Source: JABSSA01 sp039984715 (GTDB lineage Bacteria; Pseudomonadota; Alphaproteobacteria; Rhodobacterales; Rhodobacteraceae). From it: DNA of 64,000 nucleotides. Positions 52,384 to 62,299 of this stretch are shown here, piece by piece. How positions within the stretch are numbered: position 1 is the stretch's first letter; every line of letters begins with the position of its first letter. Where the stretch lies: contig JBDWUA010000014.1 of NCBI GenBank assembly GCA_039984715.1, positions 248,001 through 312,000 of the forward strand, read 5' to 3'. The notes under the pieces are model-generated. The model was not told the origin of the DNA and made no database searches. It worked only from the letters and a program-made list of their open reading frames with translations. The position numbers were made by a program, and so were the translations under genes.

Positions 52384-52540
52384 ACATTCGTTAGGATCAA
52401 AGTCTCAGAAAACAAAAGTGTCCAAAGCCCCTCTGGACCCCAGATGGCCGCAACTTTCCTTAACGCCGTAAAGGTTTGGCACTCAAATGTCGCCCAATAC
52501 CTTCTCAGCGATTTCTTCTTTAGTCGTCCGAATGTCTTGT

Positions 52541-53665
52541 TTATTCACCTTGCGCTTCAGCCCGGCTTTTCCCCGTCGCCTGAAGGGCAAGAGTCGCGGC
52601 CATAAACCCATCAAGGGCCCCATCCAACACACCTTTGGTGTCCGATGTTTCGTGATTCGTGCGCAAATCCTTAACCATTTGGTACGGCTGCAGCACATAG
52701 GATCGAATTTGGTTCCCCCACCCTGCATCGCCCTTGGCTTCGTGTGCTGCGTTGATGTCCGCATGACGTCGGTCAAGCTCAAGCTGGTACAAACGCGACT
52801 TCAAGGCCTTCATTGCAATGTCGCGGTTTTGGTGCTGTGATTTAACAGATGACGTCACCACAATCCCTGTCGGGTTGTGCGTGATCCGAACAGCGGAATC
52901 CGTTGTGTTCACGTGCTGACCACCAGCCCCAGAAGACCGATACGTATCGATGCGAATGTCCGATGGATTGACTTCGATTTCGATGTTGTCATCCACAACT
53001 GGATAAACCCAGATCGAACTGAACGACGTGTGTCGTTTTGCGGCGCTGTCAAAAGGGGAAATACGCACAAGCCGGTGCACGCCGGATTCAGACTTCAGCC
53101 AACCATATGCATTCAAACCGCTGATCTTGTAGGTCGCAGATTTAATACCCGCTTCTTCGCCCGCACTTTCAGATTGCAATTCTACTTTATATCCACGCTT
53201 TTCGGCCCAGCGGACATACATACGTGCCAGCATCGATGCCCAGTCACAGCTTTCTGTGCCGCCTGCCCCTGAATTGATTTCAAGGAACGTGTCATTGCTG
53301 TCGGCTTCTCCGTCCAGCAAGGCTTCTAATTCTTTTTCGGCGGCGGTGACTTTGAGATCGCGCAGTGCTTCTTCGGCATCCTCAACGACTTCTTCGTCTT
53401 CTTCCATCTCGCCCAGTTCGATCAATTCGATCGTATCGCCCAAGTCCTGTTTCATCGACGTATAGGTCGCGTACGAGTCCACCAGAACCTGACGTTCACG
53501 CATCAACTTTTGCGCCGCCGTCGGATCATCCCACAGGTTGGGGTCTTCGACACGTGCATTGAATTCCTCGATCCGGTGCTCCACCGTTTCAAGGTCCAGT
53601 CGCTGGCCGAGAAGTTCCAGCGACTTTTCAATGGCCTCTACTGTATTTTGGGCCTCGGCGCGCAT
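52541..53665 (-). CDS. prfB: Peptide chain release factor 2
   Basis: Ends translation at UGA and UAA. 374 residues. The anticodon-like SPF tripeptide is near residue 203 (RISPFD), and the GGQ catalytic loop near residue 248 (SSGAGGQHVN). The frame is continuous from ATG 53665, so no programmed frameshift with an internal UGA is used. It stands alone between the Thg1 patch and PBP1A. The 157 bases between its stop and 52383 hold nothing visible. Confidence 0.95.
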   Translation of the reverse strand: MRAEAQNTVEAIEKSLELLGQRLDLETVEHRIEEFNARVEDPNLWDDPTAAQKLMRERQVLVDSYATYTSMKQDLGDTIELIELGEMEEDEEVVEDAEEALRDLKVTAAEKELEALLDGEADSNDTFLEINSGAGGTESCDWASMLARMYVRWAEKRGYKVELQSESAGEEAGIKSATYKISGLNAYGWLKSESGVHRLVRISPFDSAAKRHTSFSSIWVYPVVDDNIEIEVNPSDIRIDTYRSSGAGGQHVNTTDSAVRITHNPTGIVVTSSVKSQHQNRDIAMKALKSRLYQLELDRRHADINAAHEAKGDAGWGNQIRSYVLQPYQMVKDLRTNHETSDTKGVLDGALDGFMAATLALQATGKSRAEAQGE

Positions 53666-53752
53666 CGTGATCTTCTCCCTAATCTAGACCCGCGTGATAC
53701 TGCACAGCCTGATCGACGACAAGAGAGAGCATGCGCCATTTGCCCGACTAAT

Positions 53753-56272
53753 TTAGTAAAGCCCGCCAGAACTGAGCGTGCCAAAGCTTGCCTTTGGTCC
53801 AACAACAGCTTTGCGACCCGATGACGTCGTGACCTGACGCCCAGATGAAGACGCGCTGTCAAACAATGGCAAATCGACACCCATGGCAAACCCACCATCA
53901 AACATGATGCCAAAAATCGGCTCTTCACCATCGCGGAAATATTCGGCCACAACATTTGGTCCGGTTGCATCATCCGACAAACGCGCGCCCGTAAATCGGT
54001 CGATACGAATAAAGCGTCCACCTTCGGGAACGTCAAATTCGCCGCCTCCATACACTTGGATCGCCTGACTCATGAATGTGTTGAACACTGGGGCGCACAT
54101 CCGCCCGCCCCCGGCCCCTCGGCCCATTGGTGCTGGATTGTCGAAACCGATGTAACAGCCGGCAACGATGTTGGATGAAAACCCAACAAACCATGCGTCT
54201 TTTTCATCGTTGGTCGTGCCGGTCTTACCAGCAATCGGTACTGGCAGATTCACAGCCTTAGACGCTGTTCCGCGTTGAACGACACCCTGCAACATTGACG
54301 TCAACTGATAGGCTGTGATCGGATCCATAACGCGTTCGCGGTTTGACACAATTGTCGGCGAGACACCCGGCTGAAGGCTTGCCAATTGAGGACATGTTTC
54401 GCATTTGCGTTCGTCATGCTGATAAACCGTGCTGCCAAAGCGATCTTGCACACGGTCCACCAAAGTCGGCTGCACGCGTTCGCCGCCATTGGCGAACATC
54501 GCATACGCGGCAACCATTTGATACAAAGTCGTTTCTTCGGACCCAAGCGAGTTGGCCAGAAAGCGGCCCATATTGTCATAAACCTGAAAGCGTTCGGCAT
54601 AATCCGCAACAATGTCCATGCCGACTTCTTGCGCCAGTCGGATGGTCATCAAGTTTCGGGATTGTTCGATCCCTGTGCGCAGCGGAGTTGGACCGTAATA
54701 CCGATTTGATGCGTTCTTGGGGCGCCACAAACCTTGAGGAGTATCGATTTCGATAGGCGCATCGACCACGATTGTTGCAGGGCTGTAACCGCTGTCCAAT
54801 GCCGAGGCGTAAACAAACGGTTTGAATGCGGACCCCGGCTGGCGTTTTGCCTGTGTGGCGCGGTTGTAGACCGAGTTTTGATAGGAAAACCCGCCCTGCA
54901 TAGCGATGACACGACCAGTGTTCACATCCATCGCGACAAACCCGCCTTGTACTTTGGGTACTTGGCGCAGGGACCATCGAATAAAGGATCCAGTCCCATC
55001 CTCGGTCATGCGCCGGACGTGAACCACCTGTCCGGCTTCGAAATTGTCAAAAAAGTTGCCCTTCATCCATTTGATGTCATCACGTGGCACCACAGGAGGC
55101 GGGTCGCCTTCTGACCACCCTTCAATTCCCAGCAACAACGCTTGGTCATCAACCTGTAAAACGACGGCCGGATACCATTTGTTTTCCAGTTCAACGTCGC
55201 GGGCAACGCGTGTATCAGCCAACGCTTCGCGCCATGCAGCTTCGTCAGTCAGCAATGCAGGATCAATTGTTTCGCCTGTTCCGCGCCACTCTCCCTGACC
55301 GCGATCATATTGTTCTAGCTGCTTTTGCAGGGCTTGCGCCGCGATAGGCTGCATTTGGGCATCGATAGTCGCACGAACGGTGTACCCGCCCGTAAAAAAT
55401 TCAGTATCGCCAAAGTCACGGCTGAGCTGGCGTCGGATTTCATCGGTGAAATAATCACGTGGCGGTAATTCGCTGCGAAAACTGTCAAAATCGCCATTTT
55501 GCACGGACCGCAGCGGTTGCGCGACTTCTTCTTCGTAGACGGCTTTTTCGATATAGCCGTTTTCCATCATTTCTTTCAAAACGAAGTTACGGCGTGATGT
55601 GACACGGTCTTTTCGGCGGACTGGATGAAAATCTGATGGTGCTTTTGGCAGGGATGCCAAAAATGCAGCTTCATGCGGCACTAGTTCGTCGAGCGACTTG
55701 TTGAAATAGGTCTGGCTGGCTGCGGCAACGCCATATGAATTTTGACCCAGAAAAATCTCGTTCAAATACAGCTCGAGGATTTGTTCTTTTTGCAGGGTTT
55801 CTTCGAGACGTGCGGCCAGAATGATTTCTTTGATCTTGCGTTCGGCTTGACGATCCCCCGACAGCAAAAAGTTCTTCATAACCTGCTGTGTAATCGTCGA
55901 CGCACCGCGCACATCGCGCCCACGCGAACGCACCGCTTCGATTGCCGCCGCACCGATACCGCGCAGATCATAGCCTTTGTGGTCATAGAAATTCTTGTCT
56001 TCGGCGCTGATGAAGGCCTGTTTCACAAGGTCTGGAATGTTATCCGCCGGGACAAACAATCGCCGTTCCTGCGCAAATTCGTCGATAATGCGCCCTTCAC
56101 CGGAATAAATCCGGCTGATTGTTGGGGGCTGGTATTGGGCAAGACGTTCATGACTGGGCAAGTCACGCCCAAACATCCAAAACACACCACCAACGGACAA
56201 GGCAACCATCGCGGCGCCCATCGTCACGAAGGTGAAAATGCCTCCGAAGAATGACAATATAAATCTCAACAT
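53753..56272 (-). CDS. mrcA: Bifunctional penicillin-binding protein 1A
   Basis: Polymerises and cross-links peptidoglycan in the inner membrane. 839 residues: N-terminal membrane helix, glycosyltransferase domain (about 55-230; catalytic Glu in SAEDKNFYDHKG, and GASTITQQVMKN), an OB-like insert, and a transpeptidase domain with SxxK (S482, GSAFKPF), SRN (about 537) and KTG (about 683, GKTGTTND). It lies downstream of amiC on the same strand, a common cell-wall pairing in this group. Confidence 0.95.
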   Translation of the reverse strand: MLRFILSFFGGIFTFVTMGAAMVALSVGGVFWMFGRDLPSHERLAQYQPPTISRIYSGEGRIIDEFAQERRLFVPADNIPDLVKQAFISAEDKNFYDHKGYDLRGIGAAAIEAVRSRGRDVRGASTITQQVMKNFLLSGDRQAERKIKEIILAARLEETLQKEQILELYLNEIFLGQNSYGVAAASQTYFNKSLDELVPHEAAFLASLPKAPSDFHPVRRKDRVTSRRNFVLKEMMENGYIEKAVYEEEVAQPLRSVQNGDFDSFRSELPPRDYFTDEIRRQLSRDFGDTEFFTGGYTVRATIDAQMQPIAAQALQKQLEQYDRGQGEWRGTGETIDPALLTDEAAWREALADTRVARDVELENKWYPAVVLQVDDQALLLGIEGWSEGDPPPVVPRDDIKWMKGNFFDNFEAGQVVHVRRMTEDGTGSFIRWSLRQVPKVQGGFVAMDVNTGRVIAMQGGFSYQNSVYNRATQAKRQPGSAFKPFVYASALDSGYSPATIVVDAPIEIDTPQGLWRPKNASNRYYGPTPLRTGIEQSRNLMTIRLAQEVGMDIVADYAERFQVYDNMGRFLANSLGSEETTLYQMVAAYAMFANGGERVQPTLVDRVQDRFGSTVYQHDERKCETCPQLASLQPGVSPTIVSNRERVMDPITAYQLTSMLQGVVQRGTASKAVNLPVPIAGKTGTTNDEKDAWFVGFSSNIVAGCYIGFDNPAPMGRGAGGGRMCAPVFNTFMSQAIQVYGGGEFDVPEGGRFIRIDRFTGARLSDDATGPNVVAEYFRDGEEPIFGIMFDGGFAMGVDLPLFDSASSSGRQVTTSSGRKAVVGPKASFGTLSSGGLY

Positions 56273-56357
56273 TATCTGACCCTTTTTGCGGTCGCGCCCG
56301 TAATTCTAACCTGCCCAGCTTGCAGGGTCAAAACACGATAATGGAAACGGTAGCAGT

Positions 56358-57578
56358 TCATTGCCGCACCAACGCTCGCGTCGCAAGGTCGTCGGTGCGC
56401 CATTCAAGGATTGCACGGGCCAATGCGGCAACGATTCCTGCGCGCCAATCCGGATCTTGCAAGTTCTTCAAATCACGTTCGTCCGACATGAACCCAAGCT
56501 CAACCAACACACTGGGGATATCGGCACTGCGCAACACAGAAAAGTCCCCCTTCCGCTGAGGATGTCGATTGATCGGGCCGCCCGATACAGTCAGTTGTGC
56601 GACCAACGCATCGGCCAGTTGCTGCGTCCGAGGACGTGTTTCTTGACGTGCTAAGCTTAACAACACACTGGTCACTTGATCATCCGCAGCGCTTAGATCA
56701 AGGCCCGCGATCAGGTCAGCGCGATTGTGTTGGGTCGCCAATTGTTCAGATGCGGCATCGCTGGCTTCGTCAGACAATGTATAAACCGTCGCACCCCGCG
56801 CACGCCCTTGTGCAACGGTGTCTGCATGCAGCGAAATAATCAGGTCAGCGCGCATTTGATGCGCCAATGCGACCCGCGCTTTCAGCGATACGAAAACGTC
56901 GCGATCACGGGTCATGACAACTTGGGCTTGGCCGGTGCGACGTAACGCGTCGCGCAGCGCAATACCGACGTTCAGCATCAGGTCTTTTTCAATCGTATCA
57001 CCACGCATGGCGCCGGGATCGACACCGCCATGCCCCGGATCAATGACAATCACAAATGCATCATCCGTCACAGGGGCAGTTGCCGGCGCTGGTTCCAATG
57101 TCCATCCGACATCCGATGAAGACGCTGATTTTGCCGCGAATGTCGCCTCGTCTGCGTTTTGCAGAACGACCTTTAACCGCGCGCGCCCGCTGTCTGTGTC
57201 AACCGGCATACCGGCTGTTTTGAGCACCATCGGCGAACTCAAGTCCGCAACAATCCGGGACCAGCCGGGCCGAAAAACACCAAAGCGCATCGCGCTAAAC
57301 GCCGTTGCGTCATCCAGCAACGCCTGTTGCGACACCCCGTCAAACGACACTTCTCGAAAATCCACAATCAATCGAGGGGGACCATCCAACGTGAACACAC
57401 GGAATGGCACGCCCTGACTTAAGGCAAGCTGGAATTCCAACCCATCATCGTGTTCCGCAATAAAACTGTTGGCGACATCAACGCGCGCCAAAACCGAAAG
57501 GTCTTGCGCAGCAGCCGTCACAGCAAACCATGGCGCAAACCACAAAGACAACACAAGGTGCATCCAAGCACGCAACAT
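56358..57578 (-). CDS. amiC: N-acetylmuramoyl-L-alanine amidase (AmiC type)
   Basis: Cleaves the peptide from peptidoglycan glycans in the periplasm, for daughter-cell separation. 406 residues: signal peptide (cleavage near AAAQ, about 25), an AMIN localisation domain (about 30-130), and an Amidase_3 domain (about 170-395). Zinc ligands lie in VIDPGHGGVDPG (about 180), the segment RGDTIEKD (Glu), LIISLHAD (His), with catalytic Glu in VLVELGFMS near 359. It is followed by PBP1A on the same strand. Confidence 0.92.
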   Translation of the reverse strand: MLRAWMHLVLSLWFAPWFAVTAAAQDLSVLARVDVANSFIAEHDDGLEFQLALSQGVPFRVFTLDGPPRLIVDFREVSFDGVSQQALLDDATAFSAMRFGVFRPGWSRIVADLSSPMVLKTAGMPVDTDSGRARLKVVLQNADEATFAAKSASSSDVGWTLEPAPATAPVTDDAFVIVIDPGHGGVDPGAMRGDTIEKDLMLNVGIALRDALRRTGQAQVVMTRDRDVFVSLKARVALAHQMRADLIISLHADTVAQGRARGATVYTLSDEASDAASEQLATQHNRADLIAGLDLSAADDQVTSVLLSLARQETRPRTQQLADALVAQLTVSGGPINRHPQRKGDFSVLRSADIPSVLVELGFMSDERDLKNLQDPDWRAGIVAALARAILEWRTDDLATRALVRQ

Positions 57579-57643
57579 TTGAAAACCGCTCGTTTCTTGT
57601 TTTGCCTAGACTTAGCGCAAAAGCCGTCTGTGGCAAAGCATCG

Positions 57644-58795
57644 TCATACATATCCACGTGATTGCATAAAGTCCTTGAGGCGCACCAAGCCTTCTTCGAT
57701 GTCGGCAGTGCTGCGCGCATAAGAAAACCGCACGGTTTGCCCACCTCGCACCGGATCGAAATCCAACCCGGGCGTGATCGCAACACCTGCATGTTCCAAC
57801 ACGTCTGCACAAAACTGACGGCTGTCCTGCGTGACGCGTGACACATCAGCGTAAACATAAAATGCACCATCGGGTGGTGCGATTTGATCGAACCCTGCCA
57901 AAGGCAGCCCTTCCATCATCAAAGTGCGGTTTTTGCGATAAACATCCATGTTGCTTTGCAATTCGACATCCGAATCCATCGCCGCAAGGGCCGCGACCTG
58001 ACTGGCATGGGGGGCGCAAATGAACAGATTCTGCGCCATACGCTCGATGATGCGCACATGATCTTCGGGCACAACCATCCACCCAACACGCCATCCTGTC
58101 ATCGAAAAATACTTGGAAAACGAATTGATCACATAGGTATCATCGGTCACTTGCAAGGCCGTGACTGCTTTGGCTTCGTATTCGATTCCGTGATAAATCT
58201 CATCGCTGATAAAGCTGATATTTTGACGATGCGCCGCTTCGATTAACTGCCCCAAAGCCGCTTCATCCAACATAGTTCCAGTTGGGTTTGCAGGCGATGC
58301 AACCATCAACCCGTCCAGTGAAAGATCTTCAAAATCCTGCGCTGTGGGTTGAAACCGATTCTCGGCCGAGGTTTGAAAAGTGACCGCGTTCAAGCCCAAA
58401 GCAGTCAAGATATGGCGGTAACTGGGATAACCCGGCGCTCCAATGCCAACGCGTGCCCCTGAGTCAAACAGAGCATTAAAGGCCAAAATGAACGCCCCCG
58501 ACGAGCCCGGCGTAATCACAACACGGTCAGGATTTAGGTCGACATTATACCATTCACCATAAAGCCGCGCGATGCGCGCGCGCAGCTCTGGAATGCCCAA
58601 AGCCACTGTATATCCAAGCGATCCTTGCTCCATTGCGGCTGCCAACGTGTCCCGTGCGTGTTGTGACGCACCGGTTCCGGGCTGACCAACTTCCATGTGA
58701 ATAATGTGGCGCCCGCCCTCTTCGGCACGGCGCGCTGCCTCCATGACATCCATCACAATAAAGGGATCGACATTGGAACGGGTTGAGCTTCGCAT
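57644..58795 (-). CDS. Class I/II aminotransferase (PLP enzyme)
   Basis: 383 residues, fold type I. PLP contacts: ASPANPTGTML (about 162-172), YHGIEY, and the Schiff-base lysine in NSFSKYFSMTGWRVGW (about 231). An R-F-S-Y-A-R ending binds the substrate carboxylate. The family covers aspartate and aromatic aminotransferases and related enzymes; the exact one is undecided. An AGGAGTCCCT site precedes ATG 58795. It is divergent from the M48/TPR gene with only 22 bases between, so promoters overlap the coding regions. Confidence 0.87.
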   Translation of the reverse strand: MRSSTRSNVDPFIVMDVMEAARRAEEGGRHIIHMEVGQPGTGASQHARDTLAAAMEQGSLGYTVALGIPELRARIARLYGEWYNVDLNPDRVVITPGSSGAFILAFNALFDSGARVGIGAPGYPSYRHILTALGLNAVTFQTSAENRFQPTAQDFEDLSLDGLMVASPANPTGTMLDEAALGQLIEAAHRQNISFISDEIYHGIEYEAKAVTALQVTDDTYVINSFSKYFSMTGWRVGWMVVPEDHVRIIERMAQNLFICAPHASQVAALAAMDSDVELQSNMDVYRKNRTLMMEGLPLAGFDQIAPPDGAFYVYADVSRVTQDSRQFCADVLEHAGVAITPGLDFDPVRGGQTVRFSYARSTADIEEGLVRLKDFMQSRGYV

Positions 58796-58817
58796 AGGGA
58801 CTCCTATTATCTAGGTC

Positions 58818-60173
58818 ATGTCCTCTACGTCGCGCACGCGCCCGTCAATCCGCAAATGGACTTTGGCTATCTGGTTGATAGTCAGCTATGCCATTGCCCT
58901 GCCCGCACACGCTATCACGCTGCTGCGTGATGCAGATATCGAATACAGCCTGACCCAAGTCGCATCCCCAGTGCTGCGCGCCGCCGGGTTAAGCCCGGCC
59001 CGTGTCAAAATTCTGGTTGTCGACGATTCCACCTTGAACGCTTTTGTCCTGTCTACTGATGTTATTTTTCTAAACTACGGACTGATCGCCAGATTGGAAT
59101 CGGCGGAAATGCTGCAAGGTGTTATCGCGCATGAAGCGGCCCATATCGTAAACGGACACATCACGCGTCGGTTGACCAATATAGGGTCCGCGCGAACGGC
59201 GGCCTCGTTAGGGGTTGCCCTTGCTGCAATTGCAGCCGCGGCAGGTGCCGGAGAGGCCGCCCCCGGCATTGCCATTGGCGCAACTTCTGCGGCCCAACGT
59301 CAGTTTCTGCGCCACACCCGCGCCGAAGAAGCAAGTGCAGACCAATCTGCTTTGCGATACCTGAAGAATGCAAAGATTTCTCCGACCGGGTTGCTGGAAG
59401 TTATGCAGATATTTCGGGGGCAAGAACTGGTCAGCGAAAACCGTCAGGACCCTTATGTACGCTCACACCCGCTAAGCCGGGATCGCGTGCGCGCAGTACA
59501 GTCTTATGTTGGTGCATATGGTGATGGCGGTGCCGCGCAGCCTGATGCGAATTATTGGTTCACCCGTGCCAAAGGTAAACTGACGGCATTCAAACGTGGA
59601 CCAAGCTGGACCCTGAAGCGAGCAAGAGACAGCGGGTATAAAGATGTACGCCTGATGCGCGAAGCCATCGCCTATCACCGCAATTCAAAAACCAAACGGT
59701 CGCTTAATGCCATTGATCAAGCCATTGCCCTGCGCCCGAACGATCCATTCTTGCGCGACCTCAAAGGCGAAATTCTCACGGATGTGCGCCAGTTCAAAGC
59801 AGCAACCAACAGTCATGCACAGGCCGTAAAACTGCGCCCTCGTGACGGATTATTGTTGGCTGGTTACGGTCGCGCGCTGTTGGCGACAGGCAATCCAAAA
59901 GCCGCCCGAGACCAGCTTGAACGCGCCCGATCAATTGATTTTCGCGACGGATCAATGTTACGCGATCTGGCACAGGCTTATGCAAAAACTGGGCAACCGG
60001 GAATGGCATCATTGGTCACGGCAGAACAACGCGCCTTGCGCGGACGCCTAAAAGACGCCGGAATTCATGCCAAACGCGCGGTTGCACAACTTCCGCGCGG
60101 ATCAGGGCCTTGGCAACGGGCACAAGACGTGCTCATTGCAGCGGAACGTTCCGCAAAGAAAAAACGGAGATAA
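58818..60173 (+). CDS. M48 metalloprotease with TPR domain (BepA-like)
   Basis: 451 residues: signal peptide (about 1-34), a peptidase M48 domain with H105-E106-A-A-H109 (HEAAHIVNGH) and Glu in RAEEASADQSAL, then a TPR region (about 285-440). This matches BepA/YfgC proteases, which assemble or clear outer-membrane proteins in the periplasm. It is followed two bases later by a DsbA-like thiol protein in the same direction, consistent with envelope protein quality control. Confidence 0.88.
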   Translation: MSSTSRTRPSIRKWTLAIWLIVSYAIALPAHAITLLRDADIEYSLTQVASPVLRAAGLSPARVKILVVDDSTLNAFVLSTDVIFLNYGLIARLESAEMLQGVIAHEAAHIVNGHITRRLTNIGSARTAASLGVALAAIAAAAGAGEAAPGIAIGATSAAQRQFLRHTRAEEASADQSALRYLKNAKISPTGLLEVMQIFRGQELVSENRQDPYVRSHPLSRDRVRAVQSYVGAYGDGGAAQPDANYWFTRAKGKLTAFKRGPSWTLKRARDSGYKDVRLMREAIAYHRNSKTKRSLNAIDQAIALRPNDPFLRDLKGEILTDVRQFKAATNSHAQAVKLRPRDGLLLAGYGRALLATGNPKAARDQLERARSIDFRDGSMLRDLAQAYAKTGQPGMASLVTAEQRALRGRLKDAGIHAKRAVAQLPRGSGPWQRAQDVLIAAERSAKKKRR

Positions 60174-60175
60174 GA

Positions 60176-60916
60176 ATGCGCCTGATAAAAACACTAGCTG
60201 CTTTAATGTGCATGGCCTTGCCGGCGCAGGCGATTGATCTTTCCAAAATGTCTCCGGAGGAACGTGAAATTTTCCGGCAGGAAGTTCGGTCGTACCTGAT
60301 GGAAAATCCAGAAGTGATCATGGAAGCGGTTCAGGTTCTGGAAACGCGCCAGCAGCAGCAACAAGAATTGGCCGATCTGAATTTGGTGTCAGATAATGCA
60401 TCCGCGCTGTTTGACGACGGATATTCATGGGTCGGCGGCAATCCGGATGGCGACATCACTTTGGTCGAATTCCTTGATTATCGCTGCGGATATTGTCGAA
60501 GAGCACATGATGAAGTCGCAGAACTGTTGGCAAGAGACGGCAACATTCGATTGATTGTGAAAGAGTTTCCAATTCTAGGCGAACAATCCGTCTTGGCCTC
60601 GCAATTTGCGATCGCAACCAAACAGATTGCGGGTGATGATGCGTATAAATCCTTGGCCGACGCGTTGATGACCTTTTCAGGTGACATCAATATGCGCAAT
60701 CTTCGCAGATTGGCCGGCAATTTTGGCGTCGATGTGGATGCCATCGAAGCGCATATGACGTCGGATGCAGTGGCAGACGAAATCGGCGCGACACGTGTAT
60801 TGGCGCAGCGTTTGCAAATATCAGGAACACCAACATTCGTTCTGCAAGATGAATTGTTGCGTGGGTATTTGCCGTTCGATCAGATGCTTGCCATCATCAA
60901 CGAAAAACGCGGTTAA
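60176..60916 (+). CDS. DsbA-family thiol:disulfide protein
   Basis: 246 residues: signal peptide (cleavage near AQA, about 20), an N-terminal helical region (SPEEREIFRQEVRSYL), and a thioredoxin-fold domain with the redox pair C104/C107 in DYRCGYCRRAH and the cis-proline segment GTPTFVL. This layout (helical arm plus DsbA fold) is like ScsC/Com1 proteins, which may be oxidases or isomerases. It lies two bases after the M48/TPR gene with GGAGATAAG as site. Its TAA overlaps the stop of the convergent kinase. DsbB is encoded at 17407. Confidence 0.9.
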   Translation: MRLIKTLAALMCMALPAQAIDLSKMSPEEREIFRQEVRSYLMENPEVIMEAVQVLETRQQQQQELADLNLVSDNASALFDDGYSWVGGNPDGDITLVEFLDYRCGYCRRAHDEVAELLARDGNIRLIVKEFPILGEQSVLASQFAIATKQIAGDDAYKSLADALMTFSGDINMRNLRRLAGNFGVDVDAIEAHMTSDAVADEIGATRVLAQRLQISGTPTFVLQDELLRGYLPFDQMLAIINEKRG

Positions 60917-62289
60917 TCTGGGTCTTCATCCCGTGAAGCTGGGGCCACGGGCAGATAAATCTGTACCCGAGTTCCTTCGCCAAGTTTACTGTCTATGGTC
61001 AACGCGCCGCCAGATTGTTCGGCAAACCCTTTGGCCATAGACAAACCCAGCCCAGATCCTTCACCAACTGGCTTTGTTGTGAAAAAGGGATCAGTGACCC
61101 GATCCACAATTTCCTTCGAAATCCCCTCGCCTTCGTCTTCCACAATCAAAACGACGTAAAGACCGGGCGTCAATCCCAACCGATCTGTGCGCGCCGACGC
61201 ACGGACTTGGCGTGAAACAGCCCCAATTTGCAGCGATCCACCGTCCGGCATCGCATCGCGGGCGTTAATGGCTAGGTTGATTATGACAGCTTCCAGTTTA
61301 CTGGTGTCCAAACAAACTGCGGGTAAACTGTGCAAGTCACCCATTCTGCTTATGTGAACGGAAGCAGGCAGCAATCGTGTCAGAAAACGTTGCGCGGATT
61401 GAATGACATCCGAAACATCAACCTCTCGCGGGCTCAAAACGGATTGGCGTGAGAAACTAAGCAATTGTGCTGTCAAACGCGCGGCGCGTTCTCCGGCGGC
61501 GTGGGCTTCATCCAGCAATTCGTCACGATCTTTGTCCTCTTCCACCAACCGTGACAGTTCGATGTTCCCCAAGATCACCGTAAGCAGGTTGTTAAAGTCA
61601 TGTGCAACCCCACCCGTCAGGCGCCCCATCGCTTCGACTTTGGTTCGTTCCATTTCAATATGCTGTGCAGTGCGAAATTCTGTCCTGTTCTTCCAAACCG
61701 TCCATAGGCTGAGCACAAAATAGGTTAAGACCAACGCAAGCAAACCCGTCATAAGAAAAACATGTGTCAGCGGTTTTCCGGACATGTAATGCACAACAGG
61801 AAGCGCCATCGTGCATGTCACAATTGCCAGCGTATCACACATCCAAAGATACGGTTCTTCCGCGCGAATCCACACCACAGTAATCATTGCGGTCATGATC
61901 GTCGCCATGGCATAGGCCATGAAAATCGGCAGCTCTAACTGCCAAAAATAGATACTAAGCCCCACATATAAAAAGCCATCGGTGACAATCACAAACGTCA
62001 AAACAATTGTCTGCTGAAACGAAATACGGTCGGGTAAAAACCGTAACAGTACGAAATACCCAGCCAGCCAACCCATCCGCACAGCATACCAAACCAACAT
62101 CTCAACCATATCGTAGATGAGGTACAACAACAGACACGTACCCCCCAAAAACAGGGTGCGCATTTTGATTTCGATATTGCTTGGTTTATCAAGGCTTTTG
62201 ACTCTGCTGATGTCAAAAGTCCAACCCGCCCTCACCGGACCGGGAGGTGTCCGCACTTCACGTGTTTCGATGTCACGCTCAATATTCAA
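60913..62289 (-). CDS. Orphan multi-helix sensor histidine kinase
   Basis: 458 residues with about six N-terminal membrane helices (about 45-210), a HisKA domain with phospho-accepting His in GGVAHDFNNLLTVILGN (about 236), and a HATPase_c domain (NLAINARDAMPDG, DEGEGI, GEGSGLGLSMAKG). No adjacent response regulator is present, so its partner is elsewhere. The first in-frame start is TTG 62289; GTG 62256 or 62235, or ATG 62163, are alternatives and the first 40 residues are doubtful. It ends against dsbA and follows ispG by 10 bases. Confidence 0.83.
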   Translation of the reverse strand: MNIERDIETREVRTPPGPVRAGWTFDISRVKSLDKPSNIEIKMRTLFLGGTCLLLYLIYDMVEMLVWYAVRMGWLAGYFVLLRFLPDRISFQQTIVLTFVIVTDGFLYVGLSIYFWQLELPIFMAYAMATIMTAMITVVWIRAEEPYLWMCDTLAIVTCTMALPVVHYMSGKPLTHVFLMTGLLALVLTYFVLSLWTVWKNRTEFRTAQHIEMERTKVEAMGRLTGGVAHDFNNLLTVILGNIELSRLVEEDKDRDELLDEAHAAGERAARLTAQLLSFSRQSVLSPREVDVSDVIQSAQRFLTRLLPASVHISRMGDLHSLPAVCLDTSKLEAVIINLAINARDAMPDGGSLQIGAVSRQVRASARTDRLGLTPGLYVVLIVEDEGEGISKEIVDRVTDPFFTTKPVGEGSGLGLSMAKGFAEQSGGALTIDSKLGEGTRVQIYLPVAPASRDEDPD

Positions 62290-62299
62290 AAACTAGTAC

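Noticed and set aside
52483..52782. A 99-residue minus-strand open frame overlapping the end of prfB
   Set aside because: It reads through the prfB 3' end in another frame with no conserved features.
53600..53665. Programmed frameshift in prfB
   Set aside because: The frame is open from the start codon with no internal UGA, so no frameshift is needed.
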